Shown here: positions 57,393 to 64,000 of the stretch, piece after piece
Layout of the letters: each line of letters begins with the position of its first letter
How positions within the stretch are numbered: the stretch's first letter is position 1
NCBI RefSeq assembly: GCF_000724625.1
Contig: NZ_CP007139.1
Coordinates: forward strand, 62,001 to 126,000
Source of the DNA: Fimbriimonas ginsengisoli Gsoil 348
GTDB lineage: Bacteria; Armatimonadota; Fimbriimonadia; Fimbriimonadales; Fimbriimonadaceae
Direction of reading: 5' to 3'
Length of the DNA: 64,000 bases
Made by a program: the position numbers and the translations under genes
The notes under the pieces: model-generated
What the model saw: only the letters and a program-made list of their open reading frames with translations
Told to the model about the DNA's origin: nothing
The model's database searches: none

Positions 57393-58898
57393 ATGACTGC
57401 CTTTTGGAAAGTGATACGCGTTACCGTCGCGCTGGGCGCGACCTTACTGACGGCTTGGGGTGCGACGCCCCGCCTAACGCCGAGGCCGACAACGGTCAAC
57501 CTGCTCAAGGTCAACGGAGTGCCGGCCTATGTCCACGGAGCCAATCTGGCATGGCTGGATGCCGCTTATGACCACGACATTGGGATCAACGCTCAGCACC
57601 CGAGTTGGGGGTGCGCCTACAACTCGACCCATATGGCCAGCTATATCCAGGACATGCGCAGCATGAACCTTGGCGTGATGCGCCTTTGGCTGATGGAGAA
57701 CTGGCAGGGCGTCACCTTCGACGCCAACGGCTACGCGACCGGATTAGACTCGACCTTTCTCACGAACCTGGACAACATCGTTGCCACCGCTTCTTCGAAA
57801 GGAATGTCTCTGTACCTCACTCTGCTGAGCTTCGACTACGACGATGTGGCGACGATCAAGAACGTCCGCACCGATGCGACGGCTCAGCAACGGTTTCTAG
57901 ACAATGTGGTAGGTCCGCTTGTGCTGCGCTACAAGGGGAATAACACCATCTTCTCCTACGACATCATGAACGAGTCTAACCTCGGCGTCCCGAACACGGG
58001 CACCGACTGGCCGTCGATGCGTACCCTGATCGCCGCGGTAGCAACCAAGATCCACACTGTGGATCCCGGCCGCCAGGTCTCATGCAGTTGTCAGTGGATG
58101 GGCTGGATCACGAACGGCACCTATTCCGGGCTCGGGCTCGACTACTACGACTATCACGAGTACAACGACAGCCCGAACCTCCCGACGGTAGCCTCACTCG
58201 CGCTCGACAAGCCGATCATCCTCGGCGAGTACGGTCCCGTCACCAACAGCGACACCGCCCAGAACAACGCGGCCAGCGCGTTTATCACTCAGGCTCGCGA
58301 TCGGGGCTGGTCGGGCGCTCTCTCGTGGTTCTACGACTATCCCGGTTCGACGAACATGCACCGGTTCCTCTACAGCAACGGAACCTGGCGCCCGATTTGC
58401 TACACCTTGCAAAGCTTCAATCCGAACGGCTCGCCGGTGATCGTGAAGTACGACTTCGAAAACACGATCTCGGGTTGGACGGGAACCAATATCGTTGGCG
58501 GACCCTGGAGCGTGACCGAACAGCATGCCAATGGCGCCTACACCCTCAAATCGGATGTCACTCTTGCGAACAACGCCTCCTATGTACAGGCGCGCGTCTT
58601 CGACGACAACTATTCCGGCAAAGTAACGCTGAGGGCACGGGTCCGTCGGGCGGCTTGGGGCACGTATGGCGCGGGCGGAATGACCGCCAAGCTCTACATC
58701 AAGACCGGCTCGGGATGGACCTGGTACGACGGAGGCGCGGTCTCCATCAACTCCACCGGCTGGACCACGCTGAGCCTAAACCTAACCGGCGTCGCCAACC
58801 TGACCAACGTTCGGGAAGTAGGCATCCAGTTCCTAACCGGCGCCTCGGGCTTCTCCGGAGGAAGCTCGGTCTACGTCGATTACCTGACCTTGGAGTGA
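57393..58898 (+). CDS. Secreted glycoside hydrolase (GH5-like) with C-terminal carbohydrate-binding-like domain
   Basis: A 501-residue exported protein (signal peptide about 1-24). The catalytic barrel (about 35-345) resembles GH5/clan GH-A: FSYDIMNESNL holds the likely acid/base Glu, and KPIILGEYGPV the likely nucleophile Glu; RLWLMENWQGV and GALSWFYDYPGSTNMHRF complete the active site. Residues 355-501 form a beta-sandwich like mannanase galactose-binding modules (YDFENTISGWTG, then GGSSVYVDYLTLE at the end). It could hydrolyse a mannan- or glucan-type polymer; specificity is not set by sequence. No sugar transporter is adjacent. Confidence 0.85.
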   Translation: MTAFWKVIRVTVALGATLLTAWGATPRLTPRPTTVNLLKVNGVPAYVHGANLAWLDAAYDHDIGINAQHPSWGCAYNSTHMASYIQDMRSMNLGVMRLWLMENWQGVTFDANGYATGLDSTFLTNLDNIVATASSKGMSLYLTLLSFDYDDVATIKNVRTDATAQQRFLDNVVGPLVLRYKGNNTIFSYDIMNESNLGVPNTGTDWPSMRTLIAAVATKIHTVDPGRQVSCSCQWMGWITNGTYSGLGLDYYDYHEYNDSPNLPTVASLALDKPIILGEYGPVTNSDTAQNNAASAFITQARDRGWSGALSWFYDYPGSTNMHRFLYSNGTWRPICYTLQSFNPNGSPVIVKYDFENTISGWTGTNIVGGPWSVTEQHANGAYTLKSDVTLANNASYVQARVFDDNYSGKVTLRARVRRAAWGTYGAGGMTAKLYIKTGSGWTWYDGGAVSINSTGWTTLSLNLTGVANLTNVREVGIQFLTGASGFSGGSSVYVDYLTLE

Positions 58899-58910
58899 GT
58901 CTTCAAGGGG

Positions 58911-58944
58911 GCCGGACCGCTGGTCTCCAGACCGGCCCCACCAG
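58911..58944 (+). repeat. Dispersed repeat family B, copy 3
   Basis: GGACCGCTGGTCTCCAGACC then GGCC, starting 12 bases after the glycoside hydrolase stop. Confidence 0.75.
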
Positions 58945-58975
58945 ATTCGTACATGTATTCAGCAGCCCTTTTTGT

Positions 58976-59227
58976 CCCGGGGTAGGAAACCCCGGGCTAA
59001 TTTCTGTGACCTCTCCGAGGTCGGGAACGAATGCAGCATTTTTACGGCGAAGCCGTGTAGGCGCAGGTTGGTTCTTACCTGCGGACAGTCCCGAAAGGAC
59101 GACCAAATTCCTCAAGGTCATCCAAAGAATGAAGGTCGTCGCTCTAGCAGTAGACGGACACGGCTCATTTTCGCGGCAACCACCCTGAAGGGGTGTCAGA
59201 GATTAGCCCCGGGTTTCCTACCCGGGG
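58976..59227. repeat. Composite intergenic inverted-repeat module
   Basis: The left arm 58976-59025 (CCCGGGGTAGGAAACCCCGG and GCTAATTTCTGTGACC) and the right arm 59181-59227 are inverted copies; the right arm read on the minus strand gives CCCCGGGTAGGAAACCCGGG and GCTAATCTCTGACACC. Inside lies a family E copy (59044-59092). The 495-base gap from 58899 to 59393 is filled by repeat-like sequence and holds no gene that I can support. Confidence 0.8.
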
Positions 59228-59369
59228 AAATGAGGCCGATCTGAACCGACCCCGGAGCGGGTCGCAGAACCTTCCGGACATCAGAACGTTGACGATCTAC
59301 AAGGCATCTCAATCGGTGAACTTAAGGTTTTCAGAAGGCAATTTTCAGCTAGGTGCCGTTTCTTACAGG

Positions 59370-59393
59370 GGCGGGCGAGCCGCCCGTGCCACG
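59370..59393 (+). repeat. Dispersed repeat family C, copy 3
   Basis: GGGCGAGCCGCCCGTGCCAC ending exactly at the stop codon of the minus-strand DppC gene (59394). Confidence 0.8.
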
Positions 59394-60290
59394 TTACTTC
59401 CCTTCCTTCGGATCCAAATACGACCTCAGACCGTCGCCGACGAAGTTAAGGGCGAAAACAGTCAGAGACAGAACGACGCAAGGGGGGATGAGCTGCTCGG
59501 GGAAGCTGTTCATGTTTTCCCGGGCACTGTTGATCATGCTTCCCCAGCTCGGCTCGGGAGCCTGGATACCGATTCCCAGGAAGCTCAGCGTGCTCTCGGC
59601 AAGGATGGTACCGGCGATTTCGATCATGCTGACCGCCATCAAAATGCCGGCGAGCTGCGGCAAAATGTGCCGGGTCACATTGTAAAAGGTAGAGGCTCCC
59701 GTCGCTTTGGCCGCGACGACAAATTCGCGATCCTTGAGGGTTGCCACCTGAGAGCGCACTAATCGAGCAATCGACGGCCACGCCGTTATCGATAACGCCG
59801 CGATGACGGGCGCAAGTTTCCCGCCCGGAACCTGCACTTTTGAGCTTTGGATGGCGCCAATAATGAGGATCGCCAACAAAATGTCCGGAAACGCGAACAT
59901 CGCGTCGGTCAGACGCATGACGGGACCGGCGATCCAACGCGGAGCGAAGACCCCCAAGACTCCCACCGTAACGCCGACTACGAGTGCGAAAAGCTGAACC
60001 ACCAAGCCGACGGTCAGCGAGATTCGCGCGCCGGCCGCAATACGGGCCACGACATCGCGGCCTTGCGGATCGGTACCGAGAGGGAAGTGCCCGCCAGCGT
60101 TTAGAAACGGCTTCGCGACGTCGTCGTAGACGCTGGTGAACGGCTGGTGCTTGGAGAGCGAATGAAGCTGCGCATCGCGGACCGATGGCCCCACGATAGC
60201 GAAGGCCACCAACAGCACCAAGAAAATCGCTCCGACGATAAGGAACGGGTCGCGGCGCGAACGCTTTCGGCCAGGGACGCGGACGATCAA
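59394..60290 (-). CDS. Peptide ABC transporter permease (DppC/OppC type)
   Basis: A 298-residue inner-membrane permease of the BPD type. An N-terminal segment (RRDPFLIVGAIFLVLLVAFAIVGP) is followed by LGTDPQGRDVVARI, five further helices and the EAA loop (EFVVAAKATGASTFYNVTRHILPQ). The start is TTG overlapping the DppB stop, with AGGGAG eight bases upstream; starts upstream of that would lie within DppB out of frame. The stop codon adjoins a family C repeat. The paired permease DppB is directly upstream; the ATPase may be the distant gene at 46987. Confidence 0.93.
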   Translation of the reverse strand: MIVRVPGRKRSRRDPFLIVGAIFLVLLVAFAIVGPSVRDAQLHSLSKHQPFTSVYDDVAKPFLNAGGHFPLGTDPQGRDVVARIAAGARISLTVGLVVQLFALVVGVTVGVLGVFAPRWIAGPVMRLTDAMFAFPDILLAILIIGAIQSSKVQVPGGKLAPVIAALSITAWPSIARLVRSQVATLKDREFVVAAKATGASTFYNVTRHILPQLAGILMAVSMIEIAGTILAESTLSFLGIGIQAPEPSWGSMINSARENMNSFPEQLIPPCVVLSLTVFALNFVGDGLRSYLDPKEGK

Positions 60291-61237
60291 ATCTGCGACT
60301 CCCTGATGCGAGGATCTAAGATCGGAAGGAGGATGTCCACAAAGAGGTTGAGAAGGATGAACATCGAGCCTGTAATCATGATTCCGGCCTGCACGACCGG
60401 CATGTTCCCCTGCTGGATCGCCTCGATCGTAGCGCTTCCCAAGCCCGGCATCACGAAATACCGTTCGATGACGAACGACCCGGTAAGGAGGAAGCCGAAG
60501 CTCGTGCCGATCGCGGTGATCACCGGCAAAATCGCATTCCGAAGCGCATGACGAAAGATCAGCCGGCGCCTCGGAACCCCTTTCGCAACCGCCGTCCGAA
60601 TGAACTCCTGCTGCATCGTATCGATCATCGTCGCCCGGGTGAGCCGCGTGATCAGCGCCATCGGCCTTGCCGCCAAGATGCAAACCGGCAAGATTAGATA
60701 ATAAATCTCGGGCGCCTTCAATTCCGTCACCCAGGTAAGTGGGAGCACGTCGAGTTTAATCACGAAGATGAAGACGAGGAGCGGCGCCAACACGAAATTA
60801 GGCACAGTAACGCCTAGAGTGCTAATCGTGAGAACCCCACGGTCGGCGAAGCGGTTCTTGTAAACCGCCGCTAGAGTGCCGAGGAGAATTCCGACTCCCG
60901 ATGCGAGAAGGATTGCGAGACAAGCGAGCTTGGCCGTCATCGGCAAAGTCCGTTTGACGATGTCGCTAACTTTTTCACGAGTGCCGAAGTAGCTCTCTCC
61001 GAAGTCTCCGTGAGATGCCTTGCCGAGGAACTCGACGTACCGGATCGGCCACGGACGGTCCAGCCCAAATTGGTGTCGAAGCCGCTCAACCGTCTCCGGC
61101 GTCGCCTTGTCCCCCGCCGCCATGGTAGCGGCATCGCCCGGCGCGATCTCGTCGGCCACAAAGGTGACAAACGAAACAAAGATCAGGCTAAGAAGCCCGA
61201 ACAACAGACGCAGCAGAATGGGCTTGGCGACCCGCAC
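60287..61237 (-). CDS. Peptide ABC transporter permease (DppB/OppB type)
   Basis: A 316-residue permease: the N-terminal helix LLRLLFGLLSLIFVSFVTFV, then APGDAA and LRHQFGLDRPWPIRYVEFL, typical of OppB. The EAA loop is MQQEFIRTAVAKGVPRRRLIFRHALRNAILPV. Six membrane segments are visible. It works with DppC as the translocation channel for peptides or nickel. No substrate-binding protein or DppD/F gene lies beside it, which is unusual for the family. It is 36 bases downstream of the CtpA gene on the same strand and could belong to its transcript. Confidence 0.93.
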   Translation of the reverse strand: MRVAKPILLRLLFGLLSLIFVSFVTFVADEIAPGDAATMAAGDKATPETVERLRHQFGLDRPWPIRYVEFLGKASHGDFGESYFGTREKVSDIVKRTLPMTAKLACLAILLASGVGILLGTLAAVYKNRFADRGVLTISTLGVTVPNFVLAPLLVFIFVIKLDVLPLTWVTELKAPEIYYLILPVCILAARPMALITRLTRATMIDTMQQEFIRTAVAKGVPRRRLIFRHALRNAILPVITAIGTSFGFLLTGSFVIERYFVMPGLGSATIEAIQQGNMPVVQAGIMITGSMFILLNLFVDILLPILDPRIRESQI

Positions 61238-61273
61238 AGGGGGTCATTCTACCGCCTGTCTCGGCGGTAGAAG

Positions 61274-62524
61274 CTATCGCGCTTTATCTTGCAAGACCTG
61301 AATCGCCCGGGCGAGTTGGCTGTCGCGTTTCGGTTCGCCGAGCACGGGCTCGGTTTTGTCCCAGTCGAGGTCGACCTTGACCGATGGCTCGAGGCCGCCG
61401 GTGAGGAAGACGCCGTCTTCATCCACTTTCCGACCGATGAACGGAGTCATCGGAAGGTAGTAGCGCGCGATCGTGATCTTGGCGCTGGAGTTATCGACCA
61501 TCGGGAAGACGTTCTGCACCGATGCCTTACCATAGCTGTGGTTGCCCACCAGGATTGCTTTGTTGTAATCCTTGAGCACACCGGCGAAGATCTCCGCGGC
61601 GCTGGCCGAGTCTTCGTTGATGAGGATCGCGACCGGATAGTTGAACTGCCGCAGAGCCCCCGAACTGGTGTGGGCGGTCTCTTCGTGTCCGTCCCGGAAC
61701 CGCATCTTTACTGCCACCTTGTCGCGGACGAACAAGCTCAGCATGTCGACGGCGGTTTCCAACAATCCACCCGGATTGCCGCGCAGGTCGATGACCAAGC
61801 CTTTCATCGGATTGCGCTCCAGCTTGTCGAGCTCCCGCTCGAACTGCATCGTGGTGGGCTCCGCGAACTGGGTGACGTTGAGGTACCCGACGTTGCTCTC
61901 TTTGAAGTAGACCCCTTCCACCGTCGGCGAAATGATCCGGGCCCGGCGGATGTTGATCGGCGTCGGCTTGGCCGTGCCAGGACGAGAGATCAGCAGGTGT
62001 ACCAAGGTGCCTTCCGGACCCTTGACCCGCTTGACGATCTCTGTCACGTCCAGCCCCGCGACCGACTTCCCTTCAACCGACACAATGACGTCGTCTTTGC
62101 GAAGCCCGGCCGCGTAAGCGGGCCCGTCATCGAACACCACCGCCACTTTCGCGCCCCGAGGGTCCGAAGAGAGTTTCGCTCCCACTCCGAAGAAGTTGGC
62201 CCGCGTTTCGTCAGCAAACTCCTGCGCCTGCGCTGGCGGGAGGAACAGGGTGTGCGGATCGCCCAGGGAGGCCATGAGGCCGGACATGCCCGCGTACTTG
62301 AGGTCCTGCGCCTTTACCGGATGCACATACGAGGAGAGGATCCGCTGGTAAGACTGCTTGAACACCTGCTCGGGGCTGGTTTTGGCGGTCGTCTTCACGC
62401 CGAACAGCATGTTCACCGACCGGATCGGCGGCAATTGACCCTGTTGAAGATCCCGATAGGAAAATCCTAAAACGAGGCAGCCGGCGATGCCGAGGATGGC
62501 GGCGATGTTCTTGGATGTGTTCAC
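61274..62524 (-). CDS. ctpA: Carboxy-terminal processing protease (S41/CtpA)
   Basis: A 416-residue S41 serine protease with an N-terminal anchor (about 6-24), a PDZ domain (about 100-190, FFGVGAKLSSDPRGAKVAVVFDDGPAYAAGLRKDDVIVSVEG), and the catalytic domain. Ser in INEDSASAAEIF and Lys in SYGKASVQ form the Ser/Lys dyad; LVIDLRGNPGG is the conserved strand. It would cleave C-terminal ends of exported proteins. It overlaps the upstream degenerate homologue by four bases (ATGA), which suggests cotranslation of the two. Confidence 0.93.
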   Translation of the reverse strand: MNTSKNIAAILGIAGCLVLGFSYRDLQQGQLPPIRSVNMLFGVKTTAKTSPEQVFKQSYQRILSSYVHPVKAQDLKYAGMSGLMASLGDPHTLFLPPAQAQEFADETRANFFGVGAKLSSDPRGAKVAVVFDDGPAYAAGLRKDDVIVSVEGKSVAGLDVTEIVKRVKGPEGTLVHLLISRPGTAKPTPINIRRARIISPTVEGVYFKESNVGYLNVTQFAEPTTMQFERELDKLERNPMKGLVIDLRGNPGGLLETAVDMLSLFVRDKVAVKMRFRDGHEETAHTSSGALRQFNYPVAILINEDSASAAEIFAGVLKDYNKAILVGNHSYGKASVQNVFPMVDNSSAKITIARYYLPMTPFIGRKVDEDGVFLTGGLEPSVKVDLDWDKTEPVLGEPKRDSQLARAIQVLQDKAR

Positions 62525-63861
62525 TTGCGGCCTCCGTTCTTGGCGAGTCGCGCGGACTTGGTGTCGAGGCTTGGTTTGAAATGAGAGGTCACCAGCGTGT
62601 AACCGGTCCCATCTGGGAGCTCGACGATATCGTAGATATCCCGGTCTCCACCGGTTTCACTTCCGCTCAGCTTAGCCAGCCCCTTCGACGAAAGTGCGAG
62701 CGCGAAGATCTCCGCCGCGCCACGCGTCGTTCGGTCGGTAATCAATGTGATCTTAGGCGGGTTCGCGTTACCTTGGCCGATCGCGAACGGAGTTGTTTTG
62801 TCGCTCCGGTTCGTCGTGAGGACTCCGTATTGGCCGGCGGGAGCGAGGACGGCAAGGCACTGCCGCATCGCTGAGAAGTCGCCCAATGTATTGTTGCGGA
62901 GGTCGAGCGTCACTTCCGGCTTGCCCGCGATCGCCTGCTTCAGCGCCTCTGGGGAGCCGGGCGTAAATGGGAGCTGGATAACCCCGTTTGCGGCTTGGAA
63001 CCCGGTCCGGCTAGAGGGCGCCCGCTGAATCGTGGTCGCGCGCTGCTCTCCGTTTCGCTCCCAAACGACTTTAACGTTCCCGGCGGTTCCGGCAAAGAGC
63101 CGATCCCGGGCGCGCAGAGGGAGGATCATTCGCTCCCATTTATCGCGGACTTCCTTGCGAAGCGCGTTCAAATCCGCCAGCGGAAGCTTCTTCTGATCAT
63201 AAAGCTTTCGCGCCTTCATGAAGCGGATCGAGAGGTCGGCGTTCAGCAGCCAGTGGCCGTCGATGGAGTAGACGATGTCGCCCGGCTTGACTCCGGCTTT
63301 GTCGGCGGGTCCGCCCGGAACCACGCTCGTGACGGTAAGGCGCGGAAACGAGGCTTGGTCGGGAGCCGAGTCGGTGGAGAGGGCCTGCTGCCGGGGATCG
63401 GCCCCTTCTTCGGTAGGCGTAGGCTGGAGAGCCGAGCGGTTGGCCTTCTTGTTAGATGAAGGAAGAAGAAGGGCGAGGTCGGCGCCGATCCCTTCGTACT
63501 TCCCTTGGCGAGCGTTGAGGAAGACGCGGAAAGCGTCCTTGTCCATGTAAACCGATTTGGGGTCGGCGAGATAGCCAACCATGCCTCGAACCGCGCCGGA
63601 AGCAAGCTTCTGCTCGTCGTTGATCGGCTCGACGTACTCCTTTTTCAGCTTTTCGGTAAGAGAATAGAAAAAGTCTCCGGCCGGGATCTCGTCGCCGCCC
63701 TGCGGAGCGCCGCCGTTCCGGGAGGCGACGAGGTTGTCCAACTTAGTCGTTGGCGCGGCCGAGAGGTCGGCTCGGTCACGCAGATTCGACCCGATAAGGA
63801 ACGCTCCGCAGGCGGCGACGATCCAGCCGGCCGCGATTAAACTCTTCTTCGTTTCGCTCAT
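62521..63861 (-). CDS. Degenerate S41/CtpA-like protein (probable pseudoprotease)
   Basis: A 446-residue protein with an N-terminal membrane anchor (about 8-25), a CtpA-like helical region (AVRGMVGYLADPKSVYMDKDAF) and a PDZ domain (about 165-235, VTSVVPGGPADKAGVKPGDIVYSIDG). A degenerate S41 domain follows: LDLRNNTLGDFSAMRQ replaces the RGNPGG strand, the serine region reads TDRTTRGAAEIFALAL, and the lysine region GSETGGDRDIYD lacks the Lys. The dyad is therefore lost and a regulatory or binding role is likelier. I chose ATG at 63861. It is upstream of and overlaps the active paralogue by four bases. Confidence 0.85.
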   Translation of the reverse strand: MSETKKSLIAAGWIVAACGAFLIGSNLRDRADLSAAPTTKLDNLVASRNGGAPQGGDEIPAGDFFYSLTEKLKKEYVEPINDEQKLASGAVRGMVGYLADPKSVYMDKDAFRVFLNARQGKYEGIGADLALLLPSSNKKANRSALQPTPTEEGADPRQQALSTDSAPDQASFPRLTVTSVVPGGPADKAGVKPGDIVYSIDGHWLLNADLSIRFMKARKLYDQKKLPLADLNALRKEVRDKWERMILPLRARDRLFAGTAGNVKVVWERNGEQRATTIQRAPSSRTGFQAANGVIQLPFTPGSPEALKQAIAGKPEVTLDLRNNTLGDFSAMRQCLAVLAPAGQYGVLTTNRSDKTTPFAIGQGNANPPKITLITDRTTRGAAEIFALALSSKGLAKLSGSETGGDRDIYDIVELPDGTGYTLVTSHFKPSLDTKSARLAKNGGRK

Positions 63862-64000
63862 CAGAAAAAATGTCCGCTTATTAAGCCTACGCCGCCTAGC
63901 CGCTCCAGTGCGCCATTTGGGTCGTTTCTGTTCCTTAGTAGGGTAGCCGGGGCTCACCGTTCCCTGGGTGAGATGATTGGCCTATCGATTCAAATCCGTA

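Noticed and set aside
63970-64000. tRNA T-arm-like GATTCAAATCC at the window end
   Set aside because: The 5-bp stem does not pair and no D- or anticodon-arm is found before it.

Overview
This 64 kb window reads as ordinary bacterial chromosome. It is GC-rich, densely coding, has genes on both strands, and has no rRNA, tRNA, CRISPR array, integrase or transposase that I could find. Lipoprotein processing genes (lnt, lspA), an RseP-type site-2 protease, ThyX, a DAP-type lysA, a glycine-rich RRM protein, frequent TTG/GTG starts and repeated Gfo/Idh/MocA oxidoreductases together suggest Armatimonadota, near Fimbriimonas. That placement is inference from gene content and style, not from a marker-gene comparison.

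Layout. 0-9.5 kb: small proteins, a YdeI-family protein, a Gly-rich RRM protein, two paralogous unknown genes flanking a phage/HNH-type repeat protein, an RlaP-type nucleotidyltransferase, a response regulator divergent from a LuxR-PAS protein coupled to cvfB, an amidase and a Nudix hydrolase. 9.5-16.7 kb (minus): a membrane beta-propeller protein, an aldo/keto reductase, a HAD hydrolase, a VapBC-like pair, and trpS, an M50 protease and lysA. 16.8-27.2 kb (plus): a frameshifted lipoprotein gene; a three-gene cassette of CPC thioredoxin-like protein, sensor kinase and REC-HD-GYP regulator; then dxr-rseP, an orphan gene, a histidine phosphatase and lnt. 27.3-36.4 kb: thioredoxin-TPR, TMEM175, NDH-2, a GNAT/DUF1844 operon, YeiH, thyX and a histidine kinase. 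36.5-48 kb: ileS-lspA, mutL, a Tat-exported phosphoesterase/PQQ fusion, two Gfo/Idh/MocA paralogues and a DppD-type ATPase. 48-51 kb: a DUF433/DUF5615 toxin-antitoxin pair, hisC and a DAHP synthase. 51.1-53.3 kb: an A/T-rich island with an exact-consensus promoter, a long A-poor leader, a small membrane protein and a 462-residue unknown. 53.3-64 kb: a TPR protein, GYF/TM2 protein, cyclophilin, a secreted glycosidase, DppBC permeases and a CtpA / degenerate CtpA pair.

Features standing out. (1) The REC-HD-GYP regulator has no ATG/GTG/TTG that preserves its receiver domain. An ATT codon at 20141, six bases after a strong Shine-Dalgarno, fits. A PIN toxin at 13.0-13.4 kb has a similar start problem. 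(2) At least five families of short dyad-symmetric repeats are dispersed through the window, mostly within about 20 bases of a stop codon and sometimes supplying it. (3) The A/T-rich two-gene cassette at 51.1-53.1 kb is the best candidate for an undescribed system, but its functional assignment is tentative. (4) The second S41 protein lacks the catalytic Ser/Lys, and IleS carries a degenerate C-terminal zinc finger.
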